Origin: G963674665 sp963674665
GTDB lineage: Bacteria > Desulfobacterota > Desulfovibrionia > Desulfovibrionales > Desulfovibrionaceae
Length of the DNA stretch: 64,000 bases
NCBI GenBank assembly: GCA_963674665.2
Contig: CAXXPL010000016.1
Location: forward strand, 186,001-250,000
Direction of reading: 5' to 3'
Both the position numbers and the translations under genes were made by a program. The notes under the pieces are model-generated. The model searched no databases, was not told where the DNA came from, and saw only the letters and a program-made list of their open reading frames with translations. Of the stretch, positions 17,858 through 26,374 are shown piece after piece. Position 1 is the first letter of the stretch; every line of letters starts with the position of its first letter.

Positions 17858-18625
17858 ATGATGGCAGCACCTTCGCTTCTGAAACGTTCGCTTGCGGAAA
17901 TGGTGGGCACCTATGTCCTGGTGTTCCTCGGTACCGGTTCCGTCATGACAACGGTCCTGCTGTTCCAGGGGCAACCTGGAATCCCGGGCAATGCGTTCAA
18001 TGCGGGTATCGGCATGGATGCATGGGTGGCAATCGGCCTGTCCTTCGGCTTCGCCGTGGTCGCCATGATCTATTGCTTCGGACACATCTCCGGGACACAC
18101 ATCAACCCGGCGGTCAGTGTGGCGCTCTGGGCGACGAAGCGTCTGCCCACGTCCGACATGATCTCCTACATCGTCTTCCAGTGCATAGGGGCCACCCTGG
18201 CATCCCTGTCAGTGGTGGCGGTATGGGGCGCGCGAGTCATCCCCACGGGGCTCGCCGCAACAGGTATGTTCGATGGAGTGAGTTACGGCCAAGCCATCCT
18301 GTGTGAGGCCATCGCCACCTTTGCCCTGGTGATGACCATTATGGGCTCTGCTGTGGACGGACGCTGCAGGGGCGGTTTCGCCGGCCTGGCAATCGGTTTC
18401 GTGGTCGTCATCGACATCGTCGTCTGCGGCAACGTGACCGGCGCTTCCATGAACCCTGCCCGCACCTTCGGCCCCTACCTGGCCAACATCCTGGTGGGCG
18501 GCCCCAACATGTGGGCCCAGTTCCCGATCTACCTGTTCGGGCCCCTGATCGGCGGTCTTGCGGCTGCGTTCCTGTATGACTTCATCGGCAATCCACGGGG
18601 CGCCGAAGGAGAATGCACCCAGTAA
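17858..18625 (+). CDS. Aquaporin (MIP family channel)
   Basis: 255 residues with six membrane helices and two half-helices bearing NPA motifs (GTHINPAVS, residues 83-85; GASMNPARTF, 199-201). Arg202 after the second NPA is the selectivity-filter arginine. The residue after it is Thr rather than the Asp of glycerol facilitators, pointing to a water-type pore. It could pass water or small neutral C1 compounds such as methanol; the latter is speculation from its place between the DUF2193-like gene and mtdB. Two adjacent ATGs (17858, 17861) are possible starts behind GGAGG. Confidence 0.93.
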   Translation: MMAAPSLLKRSLAEMVGTYVLVFLGTGSVMTTVLLFQGQPGIPGNAFNAGIGMDAWVAIGLSFGFAVVAMIYCFGHISGTHINPAVSVALWATKRLPTSDMISYIVFQCIGATLASLSVVAVWGARVIPTGLAATGMFDGVSYGQAILCEAIATFALVMTIMGSAVDGRCRGGFAGLAIGFVVVIDIVVCGNVTGASMNPARTFGPYLANILVGGPNMWAQFPIYLFGPLIGGLAAAFLYDFIGNPRGAEGECTQ

Positions 18626-18714
18626 GGGCCGATCATCATCTGAAACGTTCAACCACCGCGGGGATGGAAACATCCCCGCGGTTCAACCCGTTATATGATG
18701 AAGGAGAAACCGCA

Positions 18715-19581
18715 ATGAAAAAGAAAATCCTGTTACAACTGGACAGCGACCGCCTCCCCAGCACCTTTGACGCGGTAACTGCCCAGGACGCGGGGGTCGA
18801 TGTCCTACTCGACCGCGGCGGCGTGACCACCGACGATGTCCGCAACCAGGTCTACGGGCTCCTGTTCACCAGGGGCGGCAAGGACCTGAAGTGCTCGGCC
18901 GTGTTCGTGGGCGGCTCTCATGTGGGCGCGGGCGAAGAGCTGTTCAAGGTTGTACAGGAGAGCTTTTTCGGTCCCTTCCGGGTCTCGGCCATGCTGGATT
19001 CCAACGGCTGCAATACCACGGCCGCGGCAGCGGTGGCCAAGATCAGCGGCGCCCTGCCCCTGGAGGGGAAGAAGGTGGTGGTCCTGGCCGGCACCGGCCC
19101 TGTGGGGCAACGGGCGGCCGGGCTCCTGGCCATGGACGGCGCTGAGGTGATCATGACCTCCAGGCGTCTGGACAGGGTTCAAGCCGCATGTATACAGGTT
19201 GAAAAACGTTTCGGAGTCAAGGTATCCCCCGCCGAAGTGAACGATGAAAGCACCACCCGTCAGACCATGGAAGGCGCCCATGCGGCGCTGTGCTGCGGAG
19301 CTGCGGGCGTGCAACTGATCCCCAAGGCAGTATGGACCTCCCTCCCCGATCTCGCCGTGGTGGCGGACATCAACGCTGTGCCCCCTCTCGGCGCCGAGGG
19401 CATGGAACCCCAGTTCAACGGCGAGGAGAGCCACGGCAAGATCCTTTTCGGCGCCCTGGGTATCGGTGGCCTCAAAATGAAGGTGCACCGCTCCTGCGTG
19501 GCCCGACTGTTCGAGCAGAACGATCTGATTTTCGATGCTGAATCCGTCTATGCCATGGCAAAGGAGATCGCCGCCTCATGA
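18715..19581 (+). CDS. mtdB: NAD(P)-dependent methylene-H4MPT dehydrogenase MtdB
   Basis: 288 residues, the typical MtdB/MtdA length. The N-terminal part carries the pterin-binding family pattern MLDSNGCNTTAAAAVAKI. A Rossmann motif, LAGTGPVGQRAAGLLA (~125-138), binds the dinucleotide. It oxidises methylene-tetrahydromethanopterin to methenyl-H4MPT with NAD or NADP. MtdB is preferred over MtdA because the whole neighbourhood is H4MPT-linked. The ATG at 18715 follows AAGGAG; a longer in-frame frame from 18613 has no ribosome site. Its stop overlaps the next start by four bases. Confidence 0.93.
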   Translation: MKKKILLQLDSDRLPSTFDAVTAQDAGVDVLLDRGGVTTDDVRNQVYGLLFTRGGKDLKCSAVFVGGSHVGAGEELFKVVQESFFGPFRVSAMLDSNGCNTTAAAAVAKISGALPLEGKKVVVLAGTGPVGQRAAGLLAMDGAEVIMTSRRLDRVQAACIQVEKRFGVKVSPAEVNDESTTRQTMEGAHAALCCGAAGVQLIPKAVWTSLPDLAVVADINAVPPLGAEGMEPQFNGEESHGKILFGALGIGGLKMKVHRSCVARLFEQNDLIFDAESVYAMAKEIAAS

Positions 19582-20771
19582 AGCTTCTCCTGGCCGGCGT
19601 CTCCGCGAGGGCCCTGGCCCAGTCAGCGGTGAACGCCGGTTATCATGTCGAAGCTCTGGACTATTTCGGAGACAGGGACCTAAGCGGCCTGGTGAAAGGC
19701 CGCTCCCTGTCCCGCGTCCAGGACACCTCATACAGCGCCCGGGACCTTCCGGACCTGGCGCAGGGTATGAGTTACGATGCACTGGTGTATGTAGCGAACC
19801 TGGAGAACCATCCGGATGTGGTCAACGAACTGGCCGGAGGCAGACCGGTGTTCGGCAACCCCCCAAATGTGCTGCGCGAGGTTCGCCACTGGCCCACCCT
19901 CAGGCGCGTGTGCGCGGAAGAACACCTGGCCATGCCCCTGACCCTCTTTCCTGGTGAGGAATCCTGCGCATCCCCCGGCACATCCTGGCTGCGCAAGCCC
20001 GTACGAAGCGGGGGCGGACACGGCATCCGCAAATGGGACCGCGCCTCCCTGAAGCCGAACTCATACCTCCAGGCCCTGGTCCCCGGGGTCAGCGCATCCG
20101 CCGTGTTCGCCGCCAATGGCAGGCAGTGCACGGTTCTCGGCCTCAGCGAGCAGCTCATCGGTCAATCGGGTCTTGGCGCCGGAGGCTTTCGCCACTGCGG
20201 CAATGTGATGCCCCTGGCCCCGGAGCTGGGAGGCGGCCCCGAGTTCTTCAAAGCCGTGCAGGGAATGCTGGATGTCCTCACGCGGAGGTTCCAACTGCGG
20301 GGCATCTGCGGCGCGGATTTCATCGTGGTCAGGGACAAGAACGATTCCCCAGTGCCCATGCTGCTGGAGATAAACCCCAGACCGTCATCCTCGGCCGAAC
20401 TCCTGGAGCGCGCCGCGGCGCTCAGTGTCTTCGACATCCACGTGTCCTCGTCCGCCGGCATCCTGCCCCCGGGCTCCAACGGCGACTTCCGCGGCTTCCC
20501 CGGCGGCATGTACCACGCCAAGGGTATCGTTTTTGCCCAAAAGCACTCCATCATCCCCGAGGCAATGCCCGAGATCGGATGCGACCTGTGCGACGTGGGG
20601 CAGCCAGGGGATATGGTATCCCCGGGGAGGCCGATCTGCTCCATTCTCACCAGCGCCCACGACCGGGTGTCCGCTTTGCAAAGACTGCATGCGGCGGCTC
20701 AAGCACTGCAAACCAGGCTCGCGATCTGCAAGTCCGGAAGCATGGACGATGCCTCGCCGTTGCGGAACTAG
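19578..20771 (+). CDS. ATP-grasp protein of the H4MPT gene cluster
   Basis: 397 residues with an ATP-grasp fold. Signatures are LRKPVRSGGGHGIRKWD (nucleotide-binding loop), GADFIVV and the metal-binding LLEINPRPSSSAELLER. Related ATP-grasp genes occur in the H4MPT islands of methylotrophs, where they are needed for the pathway but lack a proven substrate. It probably ligates an amino acid or carboxylate onto a cofactor precursor; the reaction is unknown. It is translationally coupled to mtdB (ATGA overlap). Confidence 0.8.
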   Translation: MKLLLAGVSARALAQSAVNAGYHVEALDYFGDRDLSGLVKGRSLSRVQDTSYSARDLPDLAQGMSYDALVYVANLENHPDVVNELAGGRPVFGNPPNVLREVRHWPTLRRVCAEEHLAMPLTLFPGEESCASPGTSWLRKPVRSGGGHGIRKWDRASLKPNSYLQALVPGVSASAVFAANGRQCTVLGLSEQLIGQSGLGAGGFRHCGNVMPLAPELGGGPEFFKAVQGMLDVLTRRFQLRGICGADFIVVRDKNDSPVPMLLEINPRPSSSAELLERAAALSVFDIHVSSSAGILPPGSNGDFRGFPGGMYHAKGIVFAQKHSIIPEAMPEIGCDLCDVGQPGDMVSPGRPICSILTSAHDRVSALQRLHAAAQALQTRLAICKSGSMDDASPLRN

Positions 20772-20910
20772 AACCAGAGCATCTTAAATCAATCGAAACA
20801 TCATATATGGAGTGTCCATGCAGGCTCACCGCAGTTTTCCAAAAGCATTCACCAAAGTCGACAAGTGCGACCCTGCGGGGCATTCCGAGTCGCATCCAGG
20901 AGCTATGCTA

Positions 20911-22362
20911 ATGACCAGCATGCAAACCGTTTATATCGGACTGGGCAGCAACCTGGGAAACCGCCAGGCCAACATCCTCCAGGCGCTTCAATACATCAGG
21001 GGGCGGGCCGAGATCGAGGCGGTGTCCTCTTATTACCAGACCGAGCCTCACGACTGTGATACCCAGCCGAAGTTTTACAACGTGGTCTGCCGTATCAGGA
21101 CCGAACTCGCGCCGGATGCCCTGTTGCGGGTGCTCAACCGCATCGAGAAACGCATGGGCAAGCAGGAAACACCAAGGAACGCGCCCCGTCCCATAGACAT
21201 AGACATCCTGCTTTACGGCGACATGGTGTTGGAAACCGAGCAGATCTCCATACCGCATCCCAGAATGCACGAGCGCCCCTTTGCCCTGGTGCCCCTCGCA
21301 GAGATCGCGCCCGGGGTGGTACACCCGAAATTAGGAATGTCCGTGGAAAAGCTTCTGGCCCAACTGCGCAACTGGGGAGTGGTCAGGCTCAGCCTCAAGC
21401 CCCGCCTGGGGCTGGACGTGCAACAGGAGAAACCCTCCGTACCCCTTGGCCTGTCCCGGGTGGGGGTGACCAACCTGCACCGAAACATTCAGCTCATCAA
21501 CGGCGGCAAGCCCGTGCTCTTCAACGCGGAGATCGATCTGTTCGCGGATCTCTCGGCTGACAAAGCCGGGGTGCACATGTCGCGCTTCAGCACGGCCGTG
21601 GAATCCCTGGTGGAGGAGCTGAGCATGGACCCCATGCCGGACATCGAATCCCTTGCCGGACGGCTCTCCCGGCAGGTCATGACCGCCCAGGGAGCCATGC
21701 GCTCCGAGGTGCATATCAGGGCGCGCTCCCCCATGCACAAGACCACGCCCGTATCTGGCAAATCCACCGAGGATCTTTACACCCTCATCGGCATCGCCTC
21801 CACCACCGCCGTTCGGACACGCTGCCTCGTGGGCATCGAGACCGAGGGCATGACCGTGTGCCCCTGCGCCCAGGACATGATGCGCGACTACTCCCGTGAC
21901 CTGCTTTTGGACGAGGGGTTCTCCGAGGAGCAGGTGAAGCGCATCCTCCACACCATCCCCATCGCCTCACACAACCAGCGCGGCAGGGGCACCCTGCTGG
22001 TGGGCTCGGAAATGAACGTGCGGGCTGAAAACCTGGTGCACATCGTGGAGACCGCCATGAGTTCCGAGACATATGCGGTGCTCAAACGCCCCGACGAGTT
22101 GTTCGTGGTGAACAAGGCCCACCGCCACCCCCGCTTTGTGGAGGACGTGGTCAGGGAGATGCTCCTGATCATGGTGGACACCTTCCCTGAGCTGCCGGAC
22201 AGCAGCTTTGTCCTGGCCAAACAGGAAAACCTGGAGAGCATCCACAAGCACAACGCCTTTGCGGAGCGCTATGGCACACTGGGTGAAATCCGCCGGGAGC
22301 TTCAGGGCGAGGAGGTGAGACAGCGGGCGCACATGCGCCTCGACCAGTGGCTTAAGGGCTAG
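20911..22362 (+). CDS. HPPK (FolK) - GTP cyclohydrolase MptA fusion protein
   Basis: 483 residues in two domains. Residues ~5-165 are 6-hydroxymethyl-7,8-dihydropterin pyrophosphokinase: VYIGLGSNLGNRQANILQAL, PKFYNVVC, RPIDIDILLYGD and IPHPRMHERPFAL. Residues ~175-480 are an MptA/FolE2-type GTP cyclohydrolase: GVTNLHRNIQL, AGVHMSRFS, TVCPCAQDMM and SHNQRGRGTL. It thus joins the first and the pyrophosphorylation steps of H4MPT pterin synthesis in one chain. The ATG at 20911 follows AGGAG by eight bases and lies directly before the FolK domain; further in-frame codons upstream are probably untranslated. Confidence 0.92.
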   Translation: MTSMQTVYIGLGSNLGNRQANILQALQYIRGRAEIEAVSSYYQTEPHDCDTQPKFYNVVCRIRTELAPDALLRVLNRIEKRMGKQETPRNAPRPIDIDILLYGDMVLETEQISIPHPRMHERPFALVPLAEIAPGVVHPKLGMSVEKLLAQLRNWGVVRLSLKPRLGLDVQQEKPSVPLGLSRVGVTNLHRNIQLINGGKPVLFNAEIDLFADLSADKAGVHMSRFSTAVESLVEELSMDPMPDIESLAGRLSRQVMTAQGAMRSEVHIRARSPMHKTTPVSGKSTEDLYTLIGIASTTAVRTRCLVGIETEGMTVCPCAQDMMRDYSRDLLLDEGFSEEQVKRILHTIPIASHNQRGRGTLLVGSEMNVRAENLVHIVETAMSSETYAVLKRPDELFVVNKAHRHPRFVEDVVREMLLIMVDTFPELPDSSFVLAKQENLESIHKHNAFAERYGTLGEIRRELQGEEVRQRAHMRLDQWLKG

Positions 22363-22481
22363 CCGTATCAGCCTCTTGGAAACGCATGGGGATGGGGTTA
22401 TCAGGCGAAATCACGGCCACATGCGAAGAGGCACGAAACCATTCGACAGCCACGGACATCGACAACACAAAGGGGGCGGTC

Positions 22482-22952
22482 ATGCACCGCATCATCATCG
22501 ATCAGGGCAATCTGCGCTTCAGCGCGGCGCACTTCATATCCTTCGCGGGCAAATGCGAACGGCTCCACGGCCACAACTACGCAGTCTCCGTGAACCTCGA
22601 GGGCTCTCTCAGCGAGGACCGCTATGTCTACGACTTCGTGGAGCTGAAAAAAATGACCAAGCAGCTCTGCGACAGCCTGGACCATCGCTTCCTGCTGCCC
22701 ACGCAAAGCGACTGCATCTCCATGCGCGAGGAGAACGGAGAGGTCGAGGTCCGGTTCAAGGACCGCCGCTACGTGTTTCCCAAGCGGGACGTGCTGGAAC
22801 TGCCTCTGGACAATATCACGGCCGAGCGCCTGGCCCAGTACCTTTCAGACGAACTGGCCGCGCTCCTGACCGGGTGCGACAACATCACCCGCATCGAGGT
22901 GGGCGTTGAAGAGGCTCCTGGGCAGACCGCGTACTTCAGCAGGACATTGTGA
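22482..22952 (+). CDS. 6-pyruvoyl-tetrahydropterin synthase homologue (PTPS/QueD family)
   Basis: 156 residues. Zinc ligands are visible as SAAH (His17) and LHGHNY (His29, His31). The catalytic-type Cys25 (GKCERLHGH), the DHRF motif and the late Glu (VGVEEAPGQTAYF) are present. In a cluster lacking an obvious dihydroneopterin aldolase, it may cleave the dihydroneopterin side chain to 6-hydroxymethyl-dihydropterin, the substrate of the FolK domain encoded just upstream. Queuosine (QueD) function is possible from sequence alone but unlikely from context. Confidence 0.8.
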   Translation: MHRIIIDQGNLRFSAAHFISFAGKCERLHGHNYAVSVNLEGSLSEDRYVYDFVELKKMTKQLCDSLDHRFLLPTQSDCISMREENGEVEVRFKDRRYVFPKRDVLELPLDNITAERLAQYLSDELAALLTGCDNITRIEVGVEEAPGQTAYFSRTL

Positions 22953-23044
22953 AGGAAAGATCCAAAGAAAAGGATGCGCCAGGGGAGCCCTTTGACATAA
23001 GGGACCCCGGGTATTTCTGATCAATTATGTATCCGAGCTAATCC

Positions 23045-24412
23045 ATGGCCGACTATCTCTTCATAACCAGCAGGCTGGCGGCGCAGGCCCTGGCCGCCAC
23101 CCTGGAGTCCATGCAACCGGATTTCGACTACAAGATCGCGGTGCTGGACGCCAGCGTGGCCGCGCTTATGAACACGACATGGATCTCCCAACAGCTGGAA
23201 AATGCCAGGGGATGCGCAACGGTCATGCTGCCCGGCCTGTGCAAGGGCGGGCTGGAGATTCTGGAGCGGAAGCTGGGGGTTCCCGTGGTCAGGGGGCCGG
23301 CGGACCTCAAGGACCTGCCCGTACACTTCGGGGGGGAGCGCGACCTGTCGGGCTATGGTGAATACCACACCAGCATCCTCGCCGAGATCCACGACGCCCA
23401 CGAACTTTCCCTTGAGCACATCCTTGCCCGGGCGCGCTACTATCGCGACTCCGGCGCGGACTACATAGATCTGGGCGGCCCCCCCTCCGGCGGTATTCCG
23501 GGCATCGGCAAGATCATCTCCGCGCTCGGGGCCGAGGGTTTCGGCCTGAGCCTGGACAGCTTCGACCCCGGAACCATCCTCGAGGCGGACAAGGCCGGGG
23601 TGGACCTGATCCTGTCCGTGAACTCCCGCAACATCGAGGTGGCGCGGGAGCTGCGCGCCAAGGTGGTGGTGATCCCCGACTTCGGCCAGGGCATCGACTC
23701 CCTGGAGCGCAACGCCGAAAAACTGCGGCAATGGGGAGTGCGCCACATCCTTGACCCCATCCTCGATCCCATCGGCTTCGGCCTGAGCGAGTCCCTGTGG
23801 CGCTATCGCGAGGTCCGCCAGCGGCACCCCGGAGCCGAAATGCTCATGGGCCTGGGCAATATCACGGAACTCACCGAGGCGGACAGCGTGGGCGTCACCG
23901 CCCTACTCGCCGGGGTCATGGCCGAGCTGCGCATCGACTACGTGCTGACCACCGAGGTCATCTCCTGGGCAAGGGGCGCGGTGAGGGAAATGGACCTGGC
24001 CCGCAGGCTCATGCACTACGCCTGCAAGGAGCACATCCTGCCCAAGGGCATCGACTCAACCCTGCTGACCATCAAGGACCCGCCGCACCCGGTCTACTCC
24101 AGGGAGGATCTGCTGGATATCCAGTCCAACGTCAGGGACGATAACTTTCGGATCTTTGTCGGCAACGGCCTGATCACGGTACTCAACCGCGACCTGTTCA
24201 TCCAGGGAACCAACCCAAAGGAAATCTTTCTTGAGCTTTGCGTGAACGACCCGGGGCACGCATTCTACCTGGGACGGGAGCTTGAACGCGCCGCCACCGC
24301 ACTGCTCCTGGGCAAACGGTACACCCAGGAATCGCCTCTCAATTTTGGATACATTTCAAATAATTCCAAAAAGTCAAAAACAGCGGAAGATCATCCCGGG
24401 GGGAACGATTGA
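23045..24412 (+). CDS. Dihydropteroate synthase-like protein of H4MPT synthesis
   Basis: 455 residues. The central part is a DHPS-type TIM barrel (ARARYYRDSGADYIDLGGPP, LSLDSFDPGTILEADKAGVD, LDPILDPIGFG, LMGLGNITELTEAD), with an extra N-terminal domain (~1-130) and a C-terminal extension. This size and layout match the DHPS-like proteins found in archaeal and methylotroph H4MPT clusters rather than folate DHPS (~280 residues). It likely joins the pterin diphosphate to the ribofuranosyl-aniline unit made by MptG. The function is inferred from context and family. Confidence 0.82.
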   Translation: MADYLFITSRLAAQALAATLESMQPDFDYKIAVLDASVAALMNTTWISQQLENARGCATVMLPGLCKGGLEILERKLGVPVVRGPADLKDLPVHFGGERDLSGYGEYHTSILAEIHDAHELSLEHILARARYYRDSGADYIDLGGPPSGGIPGIGKIISALGAEGFGLSLDSFDPGTILEADKAGVDLILSVNSRNIEVARELRAKVVVIPDFGQGIDSLERNAEKLRQWGVRHILDPILDPIGFGLSESLWRYREVRQRHPGAEMLMGLGNITELTEADSVGVTALLAGVMAELRIDYVLTTEVISWARGAVREMDLARRLMHYACKEHILPKGIDSTLLTIKDPPHPVYSREDLLDIQSNVRDDNFRIFVGNGLITVLNRDLFIQGTNPKEIFLELCVNDPGHAFYLGRELERAATALLLGKRYTQESPLNFGYISNNSKKSKTAEDHPGGND

Positions 24413-24497
24413 CGAGCTTCGGGGAGCCCCGGCGCAATGCATTAATTCCAACGCCTCGGCCCGACAGGCCAGGGCCTGCTATTAAAAGGAAAGAATA

Positions 24498-25466
24498 GTG
24501 TCAGCCATACATCTCAACCAACGATCCCTGACTGTGACCCAACGTCTGATCAGTGACGCCACGGAGTTGGACGTGGCCGTACGGACGCTCCCCAATGGCA
24601 CCACCCTTGTAGACGCGGGAATCGAGGTGACCGGATCCCTGGAAGCGGGGCGGCTCGTTGCCGAAGCCTGCCTGGGAGGCCTGGGACAGGTCGAATTCTG
24701 CGAACTCAGCCAGTTCGCCTCCCCCTTGCAGGGCATCCAGGTCAGCGTCAGTCATCCAACCCTGGCCTGCATGGCCTCGCAATACGCGGGTTGGGCAATC
24801 TCGCGCTCGAAAGAAGAGCCTGGAGGGAAATTCTTCGCCATGGCTTCGGGCCCGGCCAGAATACTCGCCCGCACCGAGCCCCTGCTCAAGGGCATGGAAC
24901 ACACCGAACCACCCACGTGCGCCGTTCTCGTGCTCGAAGGGCGCCAACTTCCGAACCAAGAGGTGACCACGGCCATCGCCACCGCCTGCGGGGTGGACCC
25001 CGAACAGCTGTTCCTGATCATCGCCCCCACCGCCAGCCTTGTGGGCTCTGTGCAAGTGGCGGCCCGGGTCGTGGAGACCGGCATGCACAAATTGCAGGAG
25101 CTGGGCTTTGACCTGAGCGTGGTGCTCTCCGGCTTCGGCACCTGCCCTGTGGCTCCGGTGGCCAAGGACGACCTCCGGGCCATAGGCCGGACCAACGACG
25201 CCGTGCTTTTCGGCGGCCGCGCCTGGTACACGGTGAATTGCGAGGATCAGACCCTGGAGCGGGTGTTGGACAGGATCCCCTCGTGCTCGTCACAGGACTT
25301 CGGCACCCTGTTCTACGACCTGTTCATGCGCTACGAGGGCGATTTCTACAAGATCGACCCCCTGCTCTTCAGCCCGGCCCAGGTGTTCTTTGCCAACGCC
25401 CGTAGCGGCAGAACCTTCAGCGCGGGAGAAATCAGCCCCGGACTTCTGCAGAGGTCCTTTGAGTAA
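24498..25466 (+). CDS. mch: Methenyl-H4MPT cyclohydrolase Mch
   Basis: 322 residues, the usual Mch length. Recognisable blocks include VDAGIEVTGSLEAGRLVAEACLGGLG, HPTLACMASQYAGWAI, FFAMASGPARIL, the middle VAARVVETGMHKLQELGFDL and the late FGTLFYDLFMRYEGDFYKID. It interconverts methenyl-H4MPT and N5-formyl-H4MPT in the cytoplasm. Translation starts at a GTG (24498) preceded by AAGGAAAG. The stop codon overlaps the next start (TAATG). Confidence 0.95.
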   Translation: MSAIHLNQRSLTVTQRLISDATELDVAVRTLPNGTTLVDAGIEVTGSLEAGRLVAEACLGGLGQVEFCELSQFASPLQGIQVSVSHPTLACMASQYAGWAISRSKEEPGGKFFAMASGPARILARTEPLLKGMEHTEPPTCAVLVLEGRQLPNQEVTTAIATACGVDPEQLFLIIAPTASLVGSVQVAARVVETGMHKLQELGFDLSVVLSGFGTCPVAPVAKDDLRAIGRTNDAVLFGGRAWYTVNCEDQTLERVLDRIPSCSSQDFGTLFYDLFMRYEGDFYKIDPLLFSPAQVFFANARSGRTFSAGEISPGLLQRSFE

Positions 25467-26374
25467 TGAGGACCGTAATTCTCGGCAAACGAGGGGGGCG
25501 TCACGTTACCCTGCTCCAGGAGGCCCTTGCCAAACACGGCATTGAGGCGCCATGCCACCCAGTTACGCGGCTCGTGGCCCGGGTGGGCCACACCCCGGAG
25601 TTGAGCTCGGTCACGCGGGACCAGGTGGCCAACGTCCTGGACAACGCCGACGTGGTGTTCGTGAGGGCCGTGCCCGGAGGTTCCCTGGAACAGGTCATCT
25701 ACAGGGTCAACGCCCTGTACTGCCTGGAACGCGCGGGCAAGCGCATCGTGAACCCGCCCATGACCATCGAGCACTGCGCCTGCAAGTACTACGCCCTGAA
25801 CCTTTTGGCTCACAACGACCTGCCCGTGCCCAGGACAATCGTCACCGAGCGCCTGGACCAGGCCATGGCCGCCTTTGACGAACTGGGGCGCGACGTGGTG
25901 GTGAAACCCCAGTTCGGCGCCGAAGGCAGAGGTATCCTCAGGGTCTCGGACCCGGACCTCGCCTACCGCACCTTCAAAGCCCTGGAACAGGGGCACTATG
26001 TCTATTATCTGCAGGAGTACATTCCCCACGGCTGCGCCGACTACAGGGTCTTTGTCGTGGGGGGCAAGGTTATCGCCGCCATGCGCAGAAAAGGCAACGG
26101 CTGGAAGACCAATGTCTCCCTGGGTGCGGTACCCGAGGCCTGCGAGGCGAATGACACGGTGCTGGACCTGGGCCTGCGCGCTGCCAGAGCCTTTGACGCC
26201 GACTACATCGGCGTGGACATCCTGCCCCATGAGGATGGCGGTTATTCAGTGGTGGAGGTCAACGCCATTCCCGCATGGAGCGGCCTGAAACAAGCCACCG
26301 GCGTGGACGCCGCAGCGCTGCTCGTGGAGCACGTCCTGGCCACGTTCCGGAGCGGATCAGGAGAGCGGTCATGA
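25466..26374 (+). CDS. RimK/MptN-type ATP-grasp ligase
   Basis: 302 residues with an ATP-grasp fold of the RimK/MptN branch. Key features are PPMTIEHCACKYYALNLLAH, DVVVKPQFGAEGRGILRV (nucleotide loop), YYLQEYIPHGCADYRVFVVG and the C-terminal EVNAIPAWSG. In archaea MptN adds L-glutamate to tetrahydromethanopterin to give the sarcinapterin side chain. In this cluster a similar amino-acid ligation is likely, though the added group is unknown. It is coupled to mch by a one-base overlap and to mfnD by a four-base overlap. Confidence 0.82.
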   Translation: MRTVILGKRGGRHVTLLQEALAKHGIEAPCHPVTRLVARVGHTPELSSVTRDQVANVLDNADVVFVRAVPGGSLEQVIYRVNALYCLERAGKRIVNPPMTIEHCACKYYALNLLAHNDLPVPRTIVTERLDQAMAAFDELGRDVVVKPQFGAEGRGILRVSDPDLAYRTFKALEQGHYVYYLQEYIPHGCADYRVFVVGGKVIAAMRRKGNGWKTNVSLGAVPEACEANDTVLDLGLRAARAFDADYIGVDILPHEDGGYSVVEVNAIPAWSGLKQATGVDAAALLVEHVLATFRSGSGERS

